From Trichoplax sp. H2 (Eukaryota; Placozoa; Uniplacotomia; Trichoplacea): DNA of 64,000 nt. This document shows, piece by piece, positions 36,001 through 48,800 of this stretch. The stretch's first letter is position 1. Every line of letters starts with the position of its first letter. Both the position numbers and the translations under genes were made by a program. The notes beneath the pieces were generated by a model. That model saw nothing but the letters and a program-made list of their open reading frames with translations, was not told the DNA's origin and searched no databases. The DNA is taken from assembly GCA_003344405.1 (NCBI GenBank), contig NOWV01000057.1, forward strand, positions 62,001 through 126,000, written 5' to 3'.

Positions 36001-36697
36001 CTCTCTGCACAATTTTATCGTCTATATCGGTTATCCCCATTACCATAACGATGTCAATATCGAAAAGGTCAGTCATGATTCGGCGAATAATATCAAATTT
36101 AACATAGGAGCTAGAATAAATTCAAGAACATTGTACAAACCGTTATAACTATGATACTTTGTAGAAAGCATATGCAACGCAATGTGCATCTGACTGATGG
36201 TAACGACATTTGGCAGCTGATATCGTAAGAGCTATGCAAGCATCGCATATTCAGTGTTGTAATGATCACGTACCTCGCATGACCTAAATGAGGAGAATCG
36301 TAAACAGTCGGGCCACACATATACCTAAACAAAATGGATTGAAGACAGTATAGATTCAGTTGCATACAATGTAGCAAGGATCTCGAAGTGCTTCCATCAT
36401 TCGTGCTATAGTAGTCTACAGTAAACAAATCAATACAGGACAAAATGAAATACAACATGCTCAATCACTGTTAGCTATTTATTGACAGTTGAAATAGCTT
36501 ATCTAACTCGATACAAACCATGTAGCCAATTTATCTTGGGGTAATATTAATGAAACTTTGCTATTGGTTAAACTATTATAAACTTTAATTCCAGTATCAT
36601 AGCCAGTCGGTTGAATCCATTGATTTATTCTTCGACAATGGTGTTGAATGTAGAATTGAATTCTGCTTCTACCACGGTTAGTGATAGTTTGCAGCAT
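33022..36697 (-). CDS. CARS2: Mitochondrial cysteinyl-tRNA synthetase
   Basis: Charges mitochondrial tRNA-Cys with cysteine (class Ia synthetase). Exons 5'->3': 36697-36519, 36324-36274, 36110-35993, 35409-35338, 35136-35031, 34910-34815, 34727-34601, 34490-34357, 34239-34178, 34100-34034, 33905-33767, 33681-33453, 33350-33147, 33081-33022. All phases close; 1,644 nt, 547 residues (human CARS2 is 564). The start at 36697 gives an Arg-rich, acid-poor leader ([20 protein letters not shown]), as expected for mitochondrial import. It is followed by [18 protein letters not shown], as in CARS2. [14 protein letters not shown] holds the HIGH-type motif and a zinc Cys. [10 protein letters not shown] and [12 protein letters not shown] carry further zinc ligands. 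[10 protein letters not shown] is the KMSKS loop, and ALADDFDTP starts the C-terminal part. Exon 1 uses a weak GTTTGT donor and exon 9 GTGAAG. Stop TAG. Confidence 0.96.
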
Positions 36698-37191
36698 GAC
36701 TTGTGCGTTCACTTCGATTTGATCGCTTACAAATTGCAATGCTCAATATTCAAGCGTGAAAGCAGTCAAGAATAATATTCTACTAAAGGAGATATGCGTA
36801 TCTGCGTCTCAGACTGTCAAGAAATGTACACTAGTTTCAAGGCGTTCCACTGCAGTATTCACTTGCAAGTGACACACACTATTGCTAATGAATATTTTAG
36901 TGGGTAATAGACAAGTTGATGAATGATCGACCGGTACGTAACTGATCTGAGAACTATCTATCTATTTTCTTTCCATTTCTCTTCATCTTACGATAACGAT
37001 TTGGTGCAAAGTGCACATTAAATAGGTTGCGCAGCTGGATTTGGATTTATACCTTTTGCCAAGGCTCACCTTTCTGTATCCAATATACTAATTAGTGGTG
37101 CAGCTTGCGAGTCTACCCACCCTAGGTAATATACTATACTATATACCGTATTACCAGTAGTGCTCATTGATCAGGTGGTTATTTCGTCGAT

Positions 37192-37310
37192 GGTCTACAG
37201 TACAGTAAATTGGAGTACTGTAGATTGTGCAGGTGCAGACCATACAGTACAGTACATAGTACTGTAATTCGAGCTGAGAAAGGTTCAGTTGTACTGTACT
37301 GTATTTCCTA
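37192..37310. repeat. Cluster of TACAGTAC/GTACTGTA palindromic units
   Basis: Six or so copies of ACAGTAC or its complement GTACTGT lie within about 120 bases. They are arranged partly as inverted repeats, bounded by GGTCT at 37192 and AGACC at 37237-37241. Open frames on both strands here are probably by-products of this low-complexity sequence. Confidence 0.5.
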
Positions 37311-38020
37311 TCTAGTGATCGAGTCAACCCTGGACGGACAGACATCTTCCACCTCATTTCCTCCTAATATTGTGCCAAAGTTGCCAAACACTTCCTTAGG
37401 ACTCTACTTTAAGTATATAGACGGTCGATTCTGAATGGACTGATTTTTTTACATTGAATCTTGTTATCTATTACTAAAGTGGTTGTTGGAAACAGCTCTA
37501 TAAAATCGTCAATGTTATTTAAATTAGTACCAGTGATATTGTAATAGACGTGTCTCACAAAAACTGTCTTAGTCAATGGTATTTTCTAAAAAGACTCTTA
37601 TTACAAGGATTTAGGAATAATAGTGCAATACTTGATTACTACAAAAATCTTGTCTAAAATCGACAGTATTCCGAGCTCAAAACGAAGTGAAATCTCCTCT
37701 CTCTTGCGAGCTCATTTCTGCAGTTCTTAAATACATTTCGCTAAATCCATTTATGACAACTTGATTAATCTACAACCAGACATGAGTCGTCAAACAAAAT
37801 GCTTTTTCGGAAATAGAACATCACTATCTTTCACAATCTATATCATTCTACTTAAGATATCACTACTCTTCTATTAATGTCCAGCATCTTTCGGTGTTGG
37901 GCATCTTCAAAATTACAGTGTTTCTAGTCTCATAAATCCTATAACCATTATTCGTCAACTGGCTAACATTAGTCATCCACAATTTCTAATATAGTAGTTA
38001 TTAATCATCTAATATTAGCT

Positions 38021-38122
38021 TCACCATAATATCACCATAATATCTGTTCTAAGTAGCCTAACTATATCAAATATAGCTACCAACACAATCAAATGTAGCT
38101 ATCCCAATAATCAAATATGAGG
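38021..38122. repeat. Short tandem repeats
   Basis: Two tandem copies of TCACCATAATA (38021-38042) are followed by three spaced copies of a roughly 22-base unit built on ATCAAATATAGCTA (about 38066, 38088 and 38110). Confidence 0.5.
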
Positions 38123-39347
38123 TGCATCACTACAAATATAAAAAATAACACGGAAGATCCATGCTAAGTAGTCATTTTTCGACATTAAACCGCCTCACTT
38201 ACTCTAAAAATTTTGTCCATCCGAGGAAAAGAATCAGTCCAGATTTCTGGTAGTCTGTACAGTGAGTGTAAAGTATTGAAAACATAGCGGTTGTTTTGAC
38301 CTCTATGATTGAAAATTTGGTCTCCATAGAAACAGGATTGATAAACCGGACGCTCGAAGCATTAGCGCTACTGCAGCATACTCTGCGTATACAGAAATAG
38401 CTAACAGCATAGGCGTATATCCAAAATAATTCTTCCAGATCAGTGCGATTTCAGCTACTTACTGGACATTGAACAAAAAAAATTATTTCTCTTTTAATTA
38501 AACGAAGAAAATAGGTACGACGACAACATCCTCCTATCGTTTTAGTTAAAATTCAATACTGTTATCCACTCATGAACAAGCGTGCTCTAATTTGACCGTG
38601 ATGCACCGTCAAAATTACCCACTCTCAGTGTCTGCTGGAGGAAGACGATCCCACGGTCCTTTGGTACTTTGTGGAGAAAGATGCCATGTTAGGTACGCAA
38701 AAGACCAAAGGAGTCTCGATTTTGATTAGATAATACAGGAGTTGGCTTGGACACGCAATAATATTTATAGTTAATAGAAATTGCAGTAATCATGCTCTTG
38801 CTCAAGATTATATGGTGACTGTACACGAATGTAAAAAATAATAGTATTTGATATCTATATGTATGATTATATTTACGTAGTATCTACAGCTATTTCAATT
38901 GTCGCATATTTTTCATATTATAATTTGACCTAATTTAATTGATGTTGACATCATGTAGCTAGAACATTGATTCATAGCGAACAGTCGATTTATTTTAGGT
39001 TCACTCAGTTTAGTCTAGAGATCGGATTTTTAGTTACTGTAGCCATATGAATCAGGAGAAGGAATATCAGTAATAATTTTTTTAATTGTACTGTTGACAA
39101 ATGCCTTGGTAAGCATTGTGAGCAATGGAATTGCATTTCTTTACTCATTATAGACTCTGTTTGTAATTATGAGAGTAATCTACATCACCATCTTATGGGA
39201 ACCTACAGTTTGAAATAAAGTGTTACTGTTTTCTTCATCGTTTCATTTATTTTAAATACATTTAGCTGAAAAATTGTATGTCTAGCATAAAGTATCTATG
39301 TAAGAATTGACTAATTTTCATTTTTATTTCTGTATTGTATTTAAAAG

Positions 39348-39981
39348 GCGTAAAGCTAGCACCCACAGGACAAAATCAGAATTAACAACAACAACTTTAA
39401 ACCTTTCGCAAAATGTATTAAGATCGACTAGGGGGAAAGTTAAAGAGGAACAAGATCGCAATGGGGGCTTGAATGACTCAATGCAAAACGAGGAAATTTA
39501 CGTTAAAGCCTTAGTTAATAAAATCGACGAAATGTTAGCTGAATCATCACCGAGAGATACATTTAAATCTAATCAGATAAATTTTAATGTTAATGAATCT
39601 AATCAGATAGACAACACGATTATAAATTCGTCAGAGTTTACAACGACGCCTAGCGTGTGCGGATACAATAAAACAAGCTATACAGACACTGATATTAAGA
39701 GTATCAGTAATTTTTCTAATGAAGAATATACTAGCCCTTACGAAGGAATACTTACGAAACTGAAATTGAAACAGCTTAAACTAGAAGAATCGAGTCTTTT
39801 GAAAAGGAAAGAAATTATTGAGAAAGAAATGAATAGACCGCCAAAATCTAAATGGTATGAGAGTAAAGGAATTGATTTTCATGTTGAATCTCGGCTAAAC
39901 AGCTCAAGACTATCAAAAAGCCTTGACAGTGGCACAACAAATAATTCTACATTGTTGGCTTATTCTCAAGACTTTATTTAG
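39348..39981 (+). CDS. Last exon of an unrecognised gene (211 codons)
   Basis: I do not recognise this protein. The open frame is far too long for chance in this AT-rich DNA. A plausible acceptor (TGTATTTAAAAG, 39336-39347) comes before the first codons, and no upstream ATG fits, so I treat the first 13 residues of the wider open frame as intron. The exon starts with one base, so the previous exon ends in phase 2; 37026-37125 fits but is unproven. The N-terminal half is basic and then Ser/Thr/Asn-rich and looks disordered. A stretch around IYVKALVNKIDEMLAE could be a short helix. The C-terminal third has a charged helix or coiled coil (LTKLKLKQLKLEESSLLKRK) and then a PPKSKWYESKGIDFH motif that may be conserved. 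Stop TAG at 39979-39981. It is divergent from CARS2. Confidence 0.6.
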
Positions 39982-42483
39982 ATTTTTTAATGACAAGCAG
40001 TATCATCTCTATGTGCTATACTCGAGAAGCAGGTAGATAAAATAATTGGCAAAGGTAGTATCAGCTGCCTTCTACAAGTTATATTGCAAGGCCAATGCCA
40101 GTTTCATCTTGATAGCAGCAACATTTACAGAGATCTAGGTAAAGAATTATTAAATTTTAGATAACTATATGCAGAATTAAACGTTTACATCAGCAAAAAT
40201 TAATTTTTTGGTAGTAAATGATAATTTGACAACTAAAATCATTCTACTGTATACTGAAGTTCGATGATTGGTTAATCCGTTAAATTGCCGTTTCATTCAG
40301 AATTAGTTATCTCGATATCAAGTACATAACCATATTTATGCAACTACATTATGCCATTTCATTTATTATAGCTTTATCAAGTAGATATAGACATCAATTT
40401 TATATAATTCACTGTATAGCAACTTCGATATAGAATATTTTATCACATTACTATGCGTTCTGTGATGAAGATTCTTGTTTTTTGTATTTTAACCATAATA
40501 TACTCCATTTTCTCTGTAAAAGGCTCGATAAAATTAGTTAAAGTTATACCTTTTTATTCTTATCGCACAGATGGTACGTTCTGTACATGTAATTAAATTG
40601 CACTATTGAATCTCTGATAGCAATAGTAGGTTATAAATTTATACATTTATGCAATTCATGTTATGAAAAGCTATAATCAGTTATTATATGTACGTATTCT
40701 AATTTGGTCAAACATAGCTTCAAATACTAATCTATATGATAAAATTCTACATGAAGCTGATACTGGAGAACACTATAATTATATAGAATGTTATTATTGA
40801 AAATCTTATTCAGTATTTGTTATATTATCCGTTTACATAATGGTGCTGAGCATGCTAACGATGCAGAACACTGAACAATAAAAGACATGGAAAAAGTATT
40901 TTGAATATCGACGTAAAAGCTATAATTTCCTGACAAATGCTATTTAAGCCATAGATCTGCTTTCTTGATCCATAACCAATTCATTAAGACATTGTTAATG
41001 CTTCAATTACAAATGCTGCTTATGGAAGCCCGTGATTCTCCTTTATTTTGTTAAAATTTAAAACGTTCGATGTGAAATTTATTAAATTTGGACGAGGTTG
41101 TACCTGTAAAATAATTTAAATTTCTTCTCTAAATCATAAAGTATATACAGCAACATGAGTGGTTATAACCATAGATTCATTATGATTTATTAATAAATAC
41201 AATGTCGCGTAAGACAATTTCTCATGAAAATTTAATATGCCTTTCATTGTATCAGAAAAAGAATCTGTTGCGGATCATTCTGCGATACACATTACCTAGA
41301 GTCTTATGATTTCTGTCTATCCATTAGAAATTTGATGGTCCAGACAAAGTATAACTGTAAACTAGCTTTTTTTAGATTGTAACAAAACAAATAAAAACCC
41401 ATTGCTTTCAATTTAGCGGCCATCAAGTATACGTTTTCGCTTCACACAGAGTTGAGAAAAAAATCTTACAGACATCAAAATAGTAGTATATTTATATGAG
41501 TTACTAGGTCTACCGCAGAAGTCCCTGCTCGGTTCTACAATGTAACAAACAATAGCCAACTATAATCAATTGATCTATTTTAATATTTATTATTATCTGC
41601 GAGTGACTAACATACGAATATTTTATTTATTAAATGATTTTGACGTCGTAATATTAATGTTGTTCTATGCAATTAATCGAGACAGTAGACTGTAAAGTGA
41701 TTGGATAACTGATAATCATATTGTTTCTAGTCATGTTTACAATATTGAAACTTTTTTGACTTCGATTTAAAGCTTTATCGTTCAATTTTTTTACAATACT
41801 TCGGATGTTGAAGATAGTTAAATAGAGTTTTTAATTTATAGGTCTTAATATTCACGCTCACACTTACCTATTTTGAGGTAAATTAATGTATAGATCTTAG
41901 ATACGCTAAAATTTATTAATAATTATAATTGTAAAGTTTTATATCTAACTTTTAAAATAACTCAACTGCAAAATGCATACTTTAGGAATTTTCAACTGAG
42001 TCGGTTGCAATGGCAAAAGTTCGAAATTGTTTTATACCTCTTACCTTCTTTTCCTTACGCGCCAATATATGGCTATTTTTGATATTATTACAGAACTTAT
42101 TGCTTAATCTAATGGTCCATTTATAAATATTACAGTAGTTTGGTCACTGTTAAAAGGATAGAACCAATAGTGCTAACAGTGCTAGATTTCTATAATGTAT
42201 AATACTTTTAAATATTTCCTTCAAGTTACCAAAGTATTTGTAAATCATTCGTGAGCATTTTAATTTTAGGCTATTATAATTGCACAAGTAATAAGGCTTT
42301 TAATAATAAACCATTTTTATATTCCGTTGTTAATAGTGAATTAAACTATTTACTTACAGATCTTCTACACAACAGAGCTACATATGCCGAAACGAAATTA
42401 TTAAATCACATTCAGGTCTCCTATTTGTCATTTACTATTCATTTTTCCTATCTACAAACTGCGCTTTAAAGTTATCAGTCATC
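39982..42483. other. Intergenic region upstream of LRR gene C
   Basis: It holds the 3' UTR of the 39.3-kb gene and presumably the LRR gene C promoter. No exon or repeat stands out on either strand. The 42251-42469 open frame has no recognisable features. Confidence 0.45.
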
Positions 42484-42889
42484 ATGTACCTTTCAATTTG
42501 GAAAATTATGGTTATTATTCTGAATGTCTCTCATCAGTTAGTGGGTAAGTGAAGATAATTTAAAATGCTACATTGAGCGTTACACATGATTGACAAAGAT
42601 GTTAATTTGAAACAGTAGCACTATTTGAATATCATAGTCATTCAGTTTCATTTTATGGATCGATCATTTATAGTCAAAACGTTATGAAAAGTTCGATCAA
42701 TTTTTAGAACTTTTAGTACTTATACCATCTGAAATATTTTAATATTATCCTTTTAAATATTGCATATTCAGCAACATCGAATAGCTGCAACCCGTTTTGT
42801 TCGTGTACAAAGGAAAAAATTCAGTGCTCAAATTATCAGCTACAAACAATTCCTGATATTGACATCGCTAAAGCAAATATTGCATCCAT
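42484..42889 (+). CDS. LRR gene C exons 1-2: signal peptide and LRRNT cap
   Basis: Exon 1 (42484-42544) encodes MYLSIWKIMVIILNVSHQLV and ends in phase 1 at GTAAGT. Exon 2 (42772-42889) starts after TATTCAG, completes the codon, and reads ATSNSCNPFCSCTKEKIQC, the C-x3-C-x-C-x6-C LRRNT. A second AG ten bases further in is out of phase and was rejected. Exon 2 ends in phase 2 at GTAAGTACC, ready for an LRR exon; the next one found is 7 kb away. Confidence 0.8.
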
Positions 42890-45800
42890 GTAAGTACCTC
42901 ACTTTAATAGCATGATTTTGTACAGATATGAGAATTCTTAAGTTATTATAATAGGTGGATAATGTAGAAGTAGGTTGAAACAAGTAATATTATGAAAATA
43001 TGAGATGATCTTAGTTTACATTAGATTTAGATTAAATTCTCTACGATAATCTCTCTTTGATCTTACCAGTGGTAAAGTAATAAATTGATATTGAAAATTT
43101 TTTGATTTCATTGGCCGTTATCCTGTCACATTTTTCGTTTATCAACTTCAACGCTACATATGTTCTTATCGCATTTGGGATAAATATTCGAAAACTTCAC
43201 GAAAGATCAGTATTATTTTAGGCTAATTAATAATCATCCCCTTAAAAGCAACCTTGTTGTATTAAACAGACACACTTGGTAAAGTTCATAGTTTTCTCTT
43301 TTTAATTATCCTTCCATAGATGCCACTCAAATTTCATAATCAATCACTGACAAATTCATCATTGAAAGATTTATTTTAGCAGATTTTAAAGACTGGGAAA
43401 TATCTTTCAAAATAATGCATTAATACTGTCTGATAGCATTTTTGCTTTAAAATCTCTACCATAGCAAAGTTTATTTCCAGATATAGGTGTACAAAGTCAT
43501 CACAACGTTATATTTTTCACCGAAAAATATGTATCGCTGCAGTAAATGAAATATTTTAGATGTCATTAAGAATATATTATTATAACAAATTCTCTCCGAA
43601 GGGCTTAAACAACTTAATGAGCACAGATCTTATCAAGTTGAATTAAAATTTCATATTTAATTCAAGCCTATCACATTGACTGATGCTGTTGATATTAAGT
43701 TATGTAAGCAAAATACTTACAGAGGTGTAACTAGACTAATCTGTTCATAGTTAATTTACACTGAAAAATGTCGAGTTAATTTGAAAAATTTGACCTTTCT
43801 ACTTAAGCTACCTTTCGTTTGCTTAAAATTAATCCATGATGAAATCCATAACTGTTCACGATACTTCAGATTAGAATTTAAATCATTGATCGATGCTATG
43901 GCAGCTATACACTACATATTTTAAATCATATCTAAGAGCAATAAATGAATGAATCATCAACTAGGATGCTTTAATTCGTAATCATCAATCCTAGATATCG
44001 ATTTAATTTATTTATTTCATAGCTAAAACGTTTGCATATGGCGGTTAAGCGAAATTATCCAATAGGTATCGCTACGTTTGCAATGGCTCAATTCTTCCAT
44101 TCTATCTGTATTACTTGTATCTAATACGCACACTATACGCTATTTTGGTTAAGATTAAGGAAATTTCCAGAAGCTGCGTTGAAGAATAGTACAGTTAAAG
44201 ATGTAAATAGCCTTAAGTAAAAGCTATTCACGAAGGAATTCATTTCTTATCTAGCCCAAGTTCTACTAAAATCATACCAAGTAATTTTAAGATTCAAGTA
44301 TCCAAAGCTTATTAGTAGTGGAGTGGGAATGATTATGATATTGTTAATTGTGTTGTATCAAACTGATGTAAGGTTAGAAGTTTTTATTCCAAGAAAATTT
44401 CCGCCAGAGATAATATGAATAACCTTGTAAAAACTTGATATGGTATTTTATGAGTATCATATGAACCATGGAAAAGAGTCCAATCTAAAATCTAGATTTA
44501 CTCTTGTATATCCTGTACGAGTAAAAAAATATTTTTAATTCTTTTTATTAATTATTGTTCACATTTAATGGTCACAATATCCTTCAATCCATTATTCAAG
44601 ACCTGCCTAAGTTAGACTTTATGTTTTATTGACATATTTCTATGATATACTAAATTCAATGGAAATTTCATATTTAAAGTATTTTAGTTCCATTTTTAAA
44701 GATTGATTTAAAAAAAGGTTTCAGGAAGATGTTGAAAATAATGGTTAAAAGGATATTTAAGACTACAAAATCTGATATGAATCGCTATCTTTTTACGCTT
44801 GTATATCCTTCTTAGTAAAGATAACATTGAGAAGAAATATGTAAGCACTCATTGTTTTTGCATAGGTTGATTTATTTCGGTATATAGAAGCAAGGCAATT
44901 TTATTTATTGTTACATCAATCTAAATCGAAATTTATTGCCATCTGTTTCATTGTTACTACTTATAATTTCACAATTATGTGATAACAAGACGAGTTTAAA
45001 TGAAAAATAATTTTGCAATCAAAGAGAATGACGACATTTCCTATTCTTTTGATCACATAACTAATTCGTCTCTGTTCTTATTAATAAGCGCTAATAATAA
45101 CATAAGAAATAACCACCTACTCAGGGAAGGTGAATTTGCGTTGTAAAAAGAAGATCAAGATTATCTTAAAAAACTTTTGGGCTAAGAATTACATTTATTA
45201 TTCCGAGTAGAAATACAGGGGCTAGGCGACAAAAGTAAAATTTTAACAATTTTATTATTAAAACATTTTGATTCTAATTTATCAATATGTAAATACTAAA
45301 ATGTTACCATTAGGCTTTAAACTATATTAATTCTAGGTACTCTGATTATTATTACCTCACGGAATGCGAACACAGTAAATAACTGATACCGTACTAAAAG
45401 ATTTTCCTTCGATTTTATTTTCAAACTTACTTACAAATATCAAATTTATGCGAGCCAGTCTCAAAACTACAACAAAAAAATCATAATGCAATTGAATAGG
45501 TGCAAATTGCTATGATGTAAAAGTGAGCTTAGCATTACAACCTCTTTCAACTACTACAAACACGCTGATGATCCTAATATTTTAGAAAATCGAGGGCTTA
45601 AAGCTTACTAGTAAAACTCTCACATTTATCATCAATGTTACTAAAGCGATTTATAGATTTAAAATAAAACAATTAATATTATTAACCAATATACACTGCC
45701 CTAACTGTTACCGGTATATAACTAGTTAGATTGATATTTAAAACTTTTTCGATAGTAGCCACAAGCGACAGAAATTTATTTAGAGTTATGCAGCGTCTAT

Positions 45801-48800
45801 ATTAATTCATCACAGATTTAATTGCTGTCATATGAGTTGTATCTATTTATAACTTTATCAATCACTGATAAATATTTTTGTAAAATCAATCAAGTAGAAA
45901 TAAATTAAATTACATCTAATGTCATTTAGATTCAAATCCATTTTCTTTAATTTGTTGCTTGTGTCCACATGTAGGATTATTTACCGCGTTTCTATTGTTC
46001 CATTAGCATAAAAATATTCTTGTGATACCTACCGTATAGATATCTATTTCATTGAAGCTGTAAAAAGTTTAAAACTATAAGAAGCAGCATACGTACTGTC
46101 CTTACCGTAGACGTCTAGAACTTTACGTAAAAGGATGAAAACGTCATGAAAAATTATAAAATTCGTTCATTAGATAAAATTTAGGCCTGTACCAACAAAA
46201 TTAAAAAAAGATAAGTTAAGATGAGTGAGACAGTGATGGTATTTATGCTAATTAATAAATAACCAGTATGAAAATCATTCTGCTAAATTAATGTGTTAAG
46301 ATTAATTTTCGTAAGCGATGATCAAATGATAACACTGGTGAAATAATTAAAACGACTAAGGCGACATCGCGAAGTGACTTTTGTAAATTACTTATCTTAT
46401 TTTCGATAGTAAACATAATTTGGTATTCATTGATACCACCGTTATCTACTAAGTTTTTATAGTTTTATAGTATCATCTATGTAGTAACAATTAATATTTA
46501 TTCACATTTACTTTAAATCAGCAGAATTTTTTATTAAGGATTGGCTTAGTTTCATCACAGTGGGGCGTATAATTTACCATAGCCTTCTGACTAGGCGAAG
46601 ATTGCCAGTATTTATAGTCGTACTGTTGGTAAATGTAAGAGAGGGAATTTCTGACAGTAGGCTCGAGGTGTTTAACTTACTAGACTTAGTTAGATTTCTT
46701 TGTATAAATTTCCATTTGTAATAGGCGATGATTTTGTTTATTTTAAAATAATTTAAAAAGAGACTTCATCTGGAGATACAGAATGAACATTTTAAATGAT
46801 TAGACATGCATATAACCTTTTACTTTCCTTGCTTCATAACGAAATGCTCAATTATTAAAATTCTTAACACTTACGAGTGTTCAGCTCTAAGTGGAAATAG
46901 GCACAGTAATTCTAACTGAGACGATATTGCACTGAGTTGTTAATTGGAAATCAAATTAAATTCAGACTTTTCAAATTTAAGTTTCGTAAGCAAGGTATCT
47001 GCTATTACTGATACTTGCTTTTTAGGTTTACCACTGGCAATATCAAGAATACTGCCCATAAGAATTAGTGATACTGTACTGAAAGAATTTTATCTTTACT
47101 AGAAAACTTTTAGTAGGACAACTGATTATGAATCACGTGGCTTTGTTAGCGACTCTTACATACGTTAAACAAACATTCGTTGTTAACGCAGTGCTATTTG
47201 AATTTGAATTTTAAGAAGTGGAAGCGGATACAGTCACTATTATAATAAATATTCAAGTAACTCTAGCTGAATTATCAAATTCAAAATTTCCAACCACTTT
47301 AAGGTTACAAATCAATATTTGTAATCGCTTTTATTTCCATCCAACTTTCCTCATAAAATTTTCTTACTTCACGTTTGTCTCCATCGTTCATCTAGGGGTT
47401 TGCCTTTAAATAGCTTTAACAACAATCGATAGCAATTACCAATAAATTAATTCCTGATTAGTCATGATGCGTCTTTCATGATATTGATTACATTACTTTA
47501 CAAACAATTTGTAGGAAATGCAACCAGTACGTAATATTTTCTTAAACTTTAAATTTTATACTTTAAATTTTATAGATTAATAGTTATCTAATTCTTTTTA
47601 ATTAACATTAATAAAGGATTAAAAGGAGTTTTTCATAAGGTAAATTTTTATGCTAGCTACATCTAAATCCAGATGATATAATTAATATTCACATTTACTA
47701 TAAGTCGAAAGTTAAAAAATATTTTAAATGACAAAGGCCGAGAATTATTTATAATTATTGTGACGTACTGTCGATATGTCTACTCCAGTCAGTAATAATT
47801 ATGTGTTATGTCATCACCATATTACGCAAATGAAATGATTTAATGATACCGCTTACAATGTATAGAAAAAATTCTCGTCTAATATAATTTTGCTTCCTTA
47901 ATTGAGCTTTCCAATGGCACTAAAGAAGAGAGATTTTTTTTAATTTCAATATGGAAAGCACTAGTTCATAACATAACAAGAGCAGATGTGACCCGCGTCT
48001 TCATAAAAGATATTACCATTTAAATATCGGATCATACCTAAAACATAATTATCGCGTTGCATCGAAATAAAAAATAAGATAGATGAGGTTGATAATATAA
48101 AAATATAGCGTTAGAGAAAATACAGTTGCTACTACTTTAATGCAACTTAATGTTCAGTTATGGCGATATTATAACTTGGTATATTCTAATTTATATCGAT
48201 ACAGTCCGAAGCCATATTATAGAACTAGATAATCTATAGAATTCAGGTATTATATACCATTAGATACATTTCCACATACTGCAGATTATTCTATTTTAAA
48301 TTATTGCTTCGCTTGTATATGTCTTGGCCTTCTCTACAATTATAGTTCATGGGGATACTATAACTATGCACCCAGAAATAACTATGCCAATTTAAATAGT
48401 TAATGATAGAATACGTACTTGTACGCATATGATTCTACTGCCAAGTTTCCTTGAATAATTAATTTTTCAACTGAATAGCTGTGAGGAAACGAATATCTTT
48501 TGAATGGGAAGTTTACTTTCCATACATCAAATTTTGCCTAAAAAATCACCAATTCGGAATTGCATAAAAATATTTTATAACAAAGATCATGATTACTTAC
48601 AGTAATGATTCTTCCATCGTTTGCTACACAGGATAGTGAATCGCTTTTAAGACAAGATATTGTTATTACTGTTGTGCTCGAGGCAAATTTCCTCCGTTAC
48701 AAACATTTTAAAACTTAAATTAAACATTCTCGTATATGTCAAATCACAATGACTTTTACTGTTCAAACATCTTCAGCTATACAGAGGGTAGTATACATAT

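Larger units (their letters stand above)
36698..39347. other. Region upstream of CARS2: promoter area, candidate exons and local repeats
   Basis: CARS2's promoter should lie just right of 36697; a perfect 12-bp palindrome CACTTGCAAGTG is at 36860-36871. A 100-nt plus-strand segment, 37026-37125 (AG|...|GTAATA), reads CAAGFGFIPFAKAHLSVSNI... and its exit phase fits the 39348 exon. On the minus strand, 38714-38619 and 38302-38203 form a phase-compatible exon pair (...STKGPWDRLPPADTE / QNNRYVFNTLHSLYRLPEIW...). None is recognised, and the two readings may belong to different genes or be chance. Confidence 0.35.

Noticed and set aside
37151-37434. Overlapping open frames on both strands
   Set aside because: They run through the TACAGTAC repeat cluster and have low-complexity translations. 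No start or splice context supports them.
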